Shown here piece after piece: positions 58,628 through 64,000 of a stretch of 64,000 nucleotides of DNA; position 1 is the stretch's first letter; every line of letters starts with the position of its first letter. The stretch lies in assembly GCA_934132775.1 (NCBI GenBank), contig CAKPAA010000006.1, positions 1-64,000 of the forward strand, read 5' to 3'. Source of the DNA: an uncultured Clostridia bacterium. Lineage in GTDB: Bacteria; Bacillota; Clostridia; TANB77; UBA1234. A model generated the notes under the pieces. The model did not search any database, was not told the origin of the DNA, and saw only the letters and a program-made list of their open reading frames with translations. A program made the position numbers and the translations under genes.

Positions 58628-59872
58628 TTAAAATTTATTATTAAAATAATAGTTATTGTATAGTTCTATCGCAGTTGTGGGGCTGTCTACGCCGTCTTTG
58701 TTTTTTATTGGTGCAAAATTTTCTTCTCTTTTCACACTCAAAACAAGCATATCGTCTGCAACTTCAAAGCCATCAAATATAAACATCTCAAACTTATATG
58801 TGTTTGGTTGTTCACCAATAATCATCTTTCCATTCTTATCTATATAACTATTTTTCTTTTTAGCTGGTCTGTATTCTAAACCTTGAACAATTTTTTCTAG
58901 CAAACTAACTTTGAACATTACAAATCCATAATAAGCCTCTCCAAATTTCAAGTTATTATTTTCATCTTTCTCATTCGCCATTTTTTCTGTAATCTCTGTA
59001 TATTCAACAACTCCCGGCTTACCATTTAACTTACACACAACACCAACCTTTTCTTCTGGCGACGTCTTTGTAACTGTTTTAACAGCCAGTTCTTTATTTT
59101 CTATGTTCATCATTCCAATAAAAGTTGGTTCTAACATGTCTAATAAAATATTATCAACATTTCCTATGCCTAAATATTCGATGCCTTTTTCTTTTAGTTT
59201 CTCTAAAATACCTTGTGCGTGTAAAGCATCATATATTCCACCATTTCCATTTGCAGCCATAAAGACCTTATCCTTGGCTGATAAAGTATAATTGCCATCA
59301 AAATCTAATATAGGCAATTCTTTTTGTGAGAAAAATATTATATTTTCTTTTCCGTAGTTAAAATAATTATTCTTCTCAAAAAATAATTTTGTTTCTTTAT
59401 CATTTTGTTCGCTCGTCATTATGAACCACAATATTTTTACATTATATTTATTACACGTTTCTTTTATTTTATCTGCGAAAATTTCAAATATTGTCTTTGG
59501 AGTTTTTAAAGCCACAGTGTAAGTTCCTTTTGGTCCACTATACCCAAGCCTAGTGCCTTGGCCACCAGCCATTTGGCAAACAGCCACTTTACCGTTTTTT
59601 AATAATTCCTCGCCTTTTTCTCTATACTTATTCTTTTGTTCATCAGTTAAACTTTCTATTTTTATGTACGGTATGCTTTCTATTTTTTTATTTGCGACTG
59701 GTGGTGTGTTTCTAACATTATACAATTTTCTCATCAAATCAAAGTCTATTTTTTCTATTTGCTCAAATAAACTTTCTCTTTCATCCTCAGATAACTCATT
59801 ATAAAAGTTTAACAAATATTCTGCATTGTTTTCTTTTAGGTATTTATACATCTCATCAAAATTTTTCAACAT
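58628..59872 (-). CDS. UTP-sugar-1-phosphate uridylyltransferase (UDPGP family)
   Basis: 414 residues. Type I UDPGP fold: KVAVCQMAGGQGTRLGYSGPKG (sugar-nucleotide loop), GNGGIYDAL, the conserved lysine in EEKVGVVCKLNGKPGVVEY, and GIGNVDNI. Closest to UDP-N-acetylhexosamine/UDP-glucose pyrophosphorylases with eukaryote-like sequence; exact substrate not certain. Stands between copZ and argS. RBS AAAGGAAG, ATG 59872. Confidence 0.82.
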   Translation of the reverse strand: MLKNFDEMYKYLKENNAEYLLNFYNELSEDERESLFEQIEKIDFDLMRKLYNVRNTPPVANKKIESIPYIKIESLTDEQKNKYREKGEELLKNGKVAVCQMAGGQGTRLGYSGPKGTYTVALKTPKTIFEIFADKIKETCNKYNVKILWFIMTSEQNDKETKLFFEKNNYFNYGKENIIFFSQKELPILDFDGNYTLSAKDKVFMAANGNGGIYDALHAQGILEKLKEKGIEYLGIGNVDNILLDMLEPTFIGMMNIENKELAVKTVTKTSPEEKVGVVCKLNGKPGVVEYTEITEKMANEKDENNNLKFGEAYYGFVMFKVSLLEKIVQGLEYRPAKKKNSYIDKNGKMIIGEQPNTYKFEMFIFDGFEVADDMLVLSVKREENFAPIKNKDGVDSPTTAIELYNNYYFNNKF

Positions 59873-59894
59873 ATAGCTTCCTTTCTAAAACATT

Positions 59895-61604
59895 CTACAT
59901 TTTCTCTGGTGTTTGTATTCCTAATAATCCTAAGCCACTCTTTATTGTTGCACCAACACATTTGGTAAGCGCAAGTCTTGCCATTTTTGTTTCTTCATCA
60001 TCACATATTATTTGATGTTCATTGTAAAATCTGCTAAAACTATGTGCCAAGTCTATTAAATACCTAGAAATTATTGAAGGCTCATTTTTGTTAGTTGCAC
60101 TTATAACAATATCAGTATATTCAGAAAGTCTCTTTATTACATCTATCGCTTCAGCATCTAATAATTTTTCAAAGTTAATTTTGCTTTCGTCTATATTTGT
60201 AATTCCAGCATTTCTTAATATACTCTGAGTTCTAACGTACGTATATTGCATATATGGACCTGTTTCTCCGTTAAAGTTTAGTAATTGATTCCAATCAAAT
60301 ATTTCGTCCTTAATTCTGTTATTAGACAAATCATTAAATATAACAGCACCAACACCAACCATTTTGGCAACTTCTTTTTTGTTTTCCAAAGTTGGATTTT
60401 TTTCTTCAATAATTTTCTCAGATTTATCTATCGCTTCATTCAATATTTCTTCTAAAGTTAATAGATTTCCACCTTTTCTCGAACCGATTTTTTCTCCATT
60501 TTCATCTAAGACAAGGCCAAAAGGTATATGCTCACAAACTTTGGCATATTTCTCATATCCCATCATTTCTAGCACTTTGAAAATTTGCTTGAAATGAAGA
60601 GACTGCTCACTTCCAACCACATATAATGCCTTAGAAAAATCATATGTATCTATTCTGTACAAAAGTGCAGCTAAATCACGAGTAGCGTAAATTGTTGTGC
60701 CCGCAGAAGTTATTATTATGCAAGGTGGTATGTTCTCTTCTGGCATTTCAACAACCTTAGCACCTTCACTATCTTTTAATAACCCTTTTTTTTCTAGTTC
60801 TTTTATAACTCTATCCATTTTATCGTTATAGAAAGCCTCTCCGTTGTACGAATCAAACTGAGAGCCAAGCAAATCATAAACTCTTCTATAATTTTCTAAG
60901 CTTATGTCTATTATCCATTTCCAAATCTTTGTTGTTTCTTCATCCTTGTTTTCAAGCCTTATTAAAACATCTCTTGCCTTCTCTGTGTATGACGGATCTT
61001 CCTTTTCCATTTTGTTAAATCTAACATATATCGCAAGAATTGACTTAATTGGCTCAACATCAAAAGAATATTCGTCTTTCCACATCTCATATCCAGCAAT
61101 CGTTTTTGAAATTCCCATTCCCCAGTCACCTAAGTGATTTATTCCAACAACATTGTATCCTAAGAACTTATACATTTTGTATAAAGCTCCACCAATAACA
61201 GTCGTACGCAAATGTCCAATGTGAAAAGGTTTTGCAATGTTTGGAGAAGAATAATCAATTACTATTGTCTTACCTTCACCAATGTTACTCTTTCCGTAAT
61301 TTTCTCCTTTTTCTAATGCTTCGATTAAAACGTGTTTAACTAAGCCTTCTTTATTTATGAAAAAGTTTAAGTATCCTCCTGCGACGTCTATTCTTTCTAT
61401 TACGTCATCTACTTTCATTTTTTCTTTTATCTCATTTGCTATAACAGGTGGCGCTTTTCTCATACTCTTTGCAAGTTTAAAGCAAGGAAATGCAAAATCA
61501 CCCATATCTGAATTTGGTGGTATTTCTATGTATTCCTCTAACTCTTTTGTATCAACATCTGTTATTTTATGAATTCTTTCAGCAATTTCATTTTTATAGT
61601 TCAT
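59895..61604 (-). CDS. argS: Arginyl-tRNA synthetase
   Basis: 569 residues. Class I with HIGH as PFHIGHLRTTVIGGALYKM, a KMSKS-like loop GEKIGSRKGGN, N-terminal Add1 domain (PNSDMGDFAFPCFKLAKSMRK) and the DALR anticodon-binding domain. It is relevant to the CGG question because the same enzyme charges all tRNA-Arg; nothing in it is unusual. RBS GGGAGG. No in-frame CGG found. Confidence 0.96.
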   Translation of the reverse strand: MNYKNEIAERIHKITDVDTKELEEYIEIPPNSDMGDFAFPCFKLAKSMRKAPPVIANEIKEKMKVDDVIERIDVAGGYLNFFINKEGLVKHVLIEALEKGENYGKSNIGEGKTIVIDYSSPNIAKPFHIGHLRTTVIGGALYKMYKFLGYNVVGINHLGDWGMGISKTIAGYEMWKDEYSFDVEPIKSILAIYVRFNKMEKEDPSYTEKARDVLIRLENKDEETTKIWKWIIDISLENYRRVYDLLGSQFDSYNGEAFYNDKMDRVIKELEKKGLLKDSEGAKVVEMPEENIPPCIIITSAGTTIYATRDLAALLYRIDTYDFSKALYVVGSEQSLHFKQIFKVLEMMGYEKYAKVCEHIPFGLVLDENGEKIGSRKGGNLLTLEEILNEAIDKSEKIIEEKNPTLENKKEVAKMVGVGAVIFNDLSNNRIKDEIFDWNQLLNFNGETGPYMQYTYVRTQSILRNAGITNIDESKINFEKLLDAEAIDVIKRLSEYTDIVISATNKNEPSIISRYLIDLAHSFSRFYNEHQIICDDEETKMARLALTKCVGATIKSGLGLLGIQTPEKM

Positions 61605-61620
61605 TTTATCCTCCCTCTGC

Positions 61621-62902
61621 CTACATAGGCATATGTTCTTTAAGCCATTTAATTCTATCTGCTCTGACTTTTTCTTTCAATTTATTAAACTCCTTTTCCC
61701 CAGGATATTTCTTTCCATTTATCTCAGTCATCATTTCTTTTCCAATAATTGCAAACTCAATTTTTCTATTCGTTGTTTTATCTGCATTTGCCAAAATTTC
61801 CATTCCGTCCAGCCCCAAGCTACTTTTATAAATCCTCTCAATAAAATCTACTCTTTTAGGATAAGTCATTATATCAAAAATTCCAGCTCGCATATGTTCT
61901 AAGCAAGCAGTTTTACCTATTTTATGCCACTTAGCAGGAAGTTTTAGCCTGCTACATAATTTGTTTAATGGCTCAATACCATTTTCTTCATGATTTATAT
62001 GTCGTGGTAAAATTTCTTTTGGTGTTGCAGCCTTACCTAAGTCGTGAACTAAACCTGCAAATACAATACTCGGATTTGATGTGTCTATTGCAATTTTATC
62101 TATTACTAACATCGTGTGTTCATACGCATCGCCTTCTGGATGATACTGTATTGGTTGCTCAACACCAATTAAATCATTTACCTCTTTAAAATGCTCTTCT
62201 AACAAATTAGCACTTTTTAAAGCATTAAAAAATTTACTTGGTCTATTAGCTTGCAATGCTCTTTCTAATTCTGCAAACACTCTCTCAGAAGACAAAAAAT
62301 CTAATTCTAACTTACATTTCTTCATAAGTTCAAGTGTATAATCATCAATCTTAAAATCATTTTCATCGTTATCAAAATACTCTTCCGTTTTAAAAAAACT
62401 ATCTACACACAACTTCTTTGATAACTGGGCTAAAAACCTTGCAACTCTGTACGCTCTCAAAGGATCTTCTAAAAAAGCATCACTAGTTGCTCTAATCACT
62501 TTATTTTTCAAATCACGCACTCCGATTAAACGGGTCTATAATTTCTTCAGTCAGCACATCTTTTGCAATGCTATTTATCGTTATATCTCTTCTTTTCAAA
62601 TCTTCTTCTATCGATATTTTACTATTAGTAAGCATTTCAAAACCCTTGTGCCCATTAGAAACTTTCTTTTCAACTCTTGCCATTGCAAACTCAATATTAT
62701 CCATTGTGAATACAGGAAAGGATTTTCCCTGAATTTTGGCATTTGGAAATATCTCTTCAAAAGTTTCTCTTTCAATTCCAGTAACACAATAGTCATAATC
62801 TTTTGGCTGTAATCCAAGCAAACTATCCCTTAATGCTCCGCCAACTAAATAAAGTCTACCACCATATTTTTCTATTTTTTTAGCGATATATATAATATCC
62901 AA
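61621..62902 (-). CDS. cca: CCA-adding enzyme, interrupted by a +1 shift at CGG
   Basis: tRNA nucleotidyltransferase with HD domain, 426 residues if read through. Start TTG 62902 after GGAGG: RLYLVGGALRDSLLGLQPKD and FTMDNIEFAMAR carry the catalytic region; KRRDITINSIAKDV and then DPFN. Here AAT CGG AGT GCG TGA ends the zero frame (CGG at 62522-62524). Skipping C gives DPFNGVRDLKNKVIRATSD, the conserved DPFxG motif, and RAYRVARFLAQL continues to the HD domain (AGLVHDLGKA) to 61621. The glycine restored is invariant in the family. Confidence 0.88.
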
Positions 62903-63124
62903 CTTTAATGACCACCTCCAAAAGCCTATTCTAACGTGTTCGTACTAAAATCTCACTCGGTTATTATAGCATATTTTGCTACATACAGCAATAAGTAACA
63001 AAGCAAAAAAATGTCCATTCTCTTTAACAGCACATAACTTACTCAAATAGAAATTTACTTTTTTAAGTTTCAACAAAATACCCACATTTTTATAAATATT
63101 AAGCTCTCACTAATACTTGAAATT

Positions 63125-63163
63125 GAAAAAGGAGAACAGTTTTTGACTGTTCCCCCCTTTTTC
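63125..63163 (-). terminator. Terminator of the OB-fold cassette gene
   Basis: Minus strand GGGGGGAACAG-TCAAAAA-CTGTTCTCC followed by TTTTTC. About 40-70 bases past the stop at 63203. The rest of 62903-63120 shows no gene. Confidence 0.7.
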
Positions 63164-63202
63164 CCTTAAAACTCAACTCAGAAGAAGTTTAATCTTCTAA
63201 TC

Positions 63203-63925
63203 TCAGCCCTCCATTTTTGTAATTCTCACAATAGAGACCTCGTACGTAGTTCTAGCTTCTACATCTTCGGAGTCCGAAAGCTTTTTCAAGTATTCCCTAC
63301 TCTGTACTCTACCATACAACTTAATCCAGTCGCCTACTTCAAGCTTGCTCGCATATTGTGCAGCTCTTCCCCAAGCAATGCAAGGAATATAGTCAACTTT
63401 ATTGTGAGGTCTACCTACTGCAATTACGAAGTCAGTAATCTGCCTACCCAAAGGCGTCGTTCTGAATGTAGACTGCCTACAAATGTGACCGTTCAAATAG
63501 ATTAAGTTTTCAATTGGTAAAGCATACTCCAATTCTTCTCCAATTTCATAAACTTTGATGTTCCTGGCAAACAGGAACAGCTCCAAATGCTTCCGACCAT
63601 CTTTGCCAACTTTTTTATAAGAACGTAACTGTCCTTCAACTTTGACATACTTGCCTTTCAAACCACTTTCAATGGCAATGGGCATCAGCAACTCAGATAC
63701 AATTATGGGTATATAGTCTGCAGTTCCACTCAACCTCACAACCCTTATTCTGGTTTTGTAGAATTTTTCCCGCAAAAACTCGTGGCTATACTCGAATTCT
63801 TCCTCGATAAAGCCACTTACGCAAATCTTGTTGAAATCGGTAGAGGCATTTTCTTTGCCAATACTTATACCTTGGTAAGTTACGACCTTGTTGTCCTGCG
63901 TTGCTACGAAACTTTTTTCTGACAT
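63203..63925 (-). CDS. Tandem OB-fold single-stranded DNA-binding-like protein
   Basis: 240 residues from ATG 63925 (ACAGGAGG upstream). Two successive OB folds: residues about 25-120 (FNKICVSGFIEEEFEYSHEF, KGKYVKVEGQLRSYKK) and about 130-235 (LIYLNGHICRQSTFRTTPLG, YIPCIAWGRAAQYASKLEVG, WIKLYGRVQSREYL). Both have the SSB strand pattern, but the C-terminal acidic tip of cellular SSB is missing. Two in-frame CGG codons occur (63593, 63770); one sits at a position where I would expect glycine. Composition is foreign and it has a terminator of its own. A phage or plasmid accessory SSB is plausible. Confidence 0.75.
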   Translation of the reverse strand: MSEKSFVATQDNKVVTYQGISIGKENASTDFNKICVSGFIEEEFEYSHEFLREKFYKTRIRVVRLSGTADYIPIIVSELLMPIAIESGLKGKYVKVEGQLRSYKKVGKDGRKHLELFLFARNIKVYEIGEELEYALPIENLIYLNGHICRQSTFRTTPLGRQITDFVIAVGRPHNKVDYIPCIAWGRAAQYASKLEVGDWIKLYGRVQSREYLKKLSDSEDVEARTTYEVSIVRITKMEG

Positions 63926-64000
63926 TGTACTATTTCCTCCTGTAATAATATTTTTTTGCTTATAGTACATTAGTAGAAAGAATTTTTTAACTTGTTTATT

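Overview
The window reads as AT-rich chromosomal DNA of a spore-forming, low-GC Gram-positive of the class Clostridia, probably an uncultured anaerobe. The support is sporulation genes (gpr protease, spoIID, spoIIM), a SufCBDSU iron-sulfur operon, GatCAB, a T-box leader, TmcAL, and good AGGAGG-type ribosome binding sites with TTGACA/TATAAT promoters. Nearly all resident genes lie on the minus strand.

Layout. 1-9.6 kb: a partial pilin-like protein with a class III signal, a possible 45-residue peptide, and a three-gene envelope cluster headed by a 1922-residue protein with M23 and lytic transglycosylase domains. 9.8-21.5 kb: gpr, then a run of housekeeping genes (holA, ruvC, glycogen debranching enzyme, yvcK-like, murB, ROK kinase) and spoIID, ychF, trhP, trmR. 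21.7-29.4 kb: a phosphoesterase, a candidate small RNA, mnmA and the suf operon behind a near-consensus promoter. 29.4-37.8 kb: accessory region with single-gene cassettes of foreign composition, a broken KilA-N gene, a truncated MobV relaxase next to palindromes, a large serine recombinase and tRNA-Thr(CGU). 37.9-43.3 kb: aspS-gatC-gatA-gatB behind an unusual T-box leader. 43.5-64 kb: further cassettes, asnS, xerD, spoIIM, rnhA, tmcAL, an M24 peptidase, prepilin peptidase, tyrS, an IscR-type regulator, tcdA, copA/copZ, a UDP-sugar pyrophosphorylase, argS, cca and a tandem OB-fold protein.

Most striking observation. Five otherwise intact genes (gpr, a serine recombinase with two sites, an M24 peptidase, copA and cca) are interrupted by the same event. 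An in-frame CGG is followed within 0-9 codons by a stop in the zero frame. Skipping the C restores the full conserved protein, with GGN (glycine) exactly where the family has a conserved glycine. Scanning by eye, I found no other in-frame CGG in the resident genes. This suggests +1 frameshifting at CGG (CGGN read as glycine), as if CGG were an unassigned or hungry codon in this lineage. The counter-evidence is that three genes of foreign composition contain CGG as an ordinary in-frame codon.

A second pattern is a set of monocistronic cassettes inserted between housekeeping genes. Each has its own promoter and terminator and often a leader hairpin just before AGGAGG. Five of their promoters share a TTTATGTAAA-like motif inside a 17-bp spacer, which suggests a common regulator.
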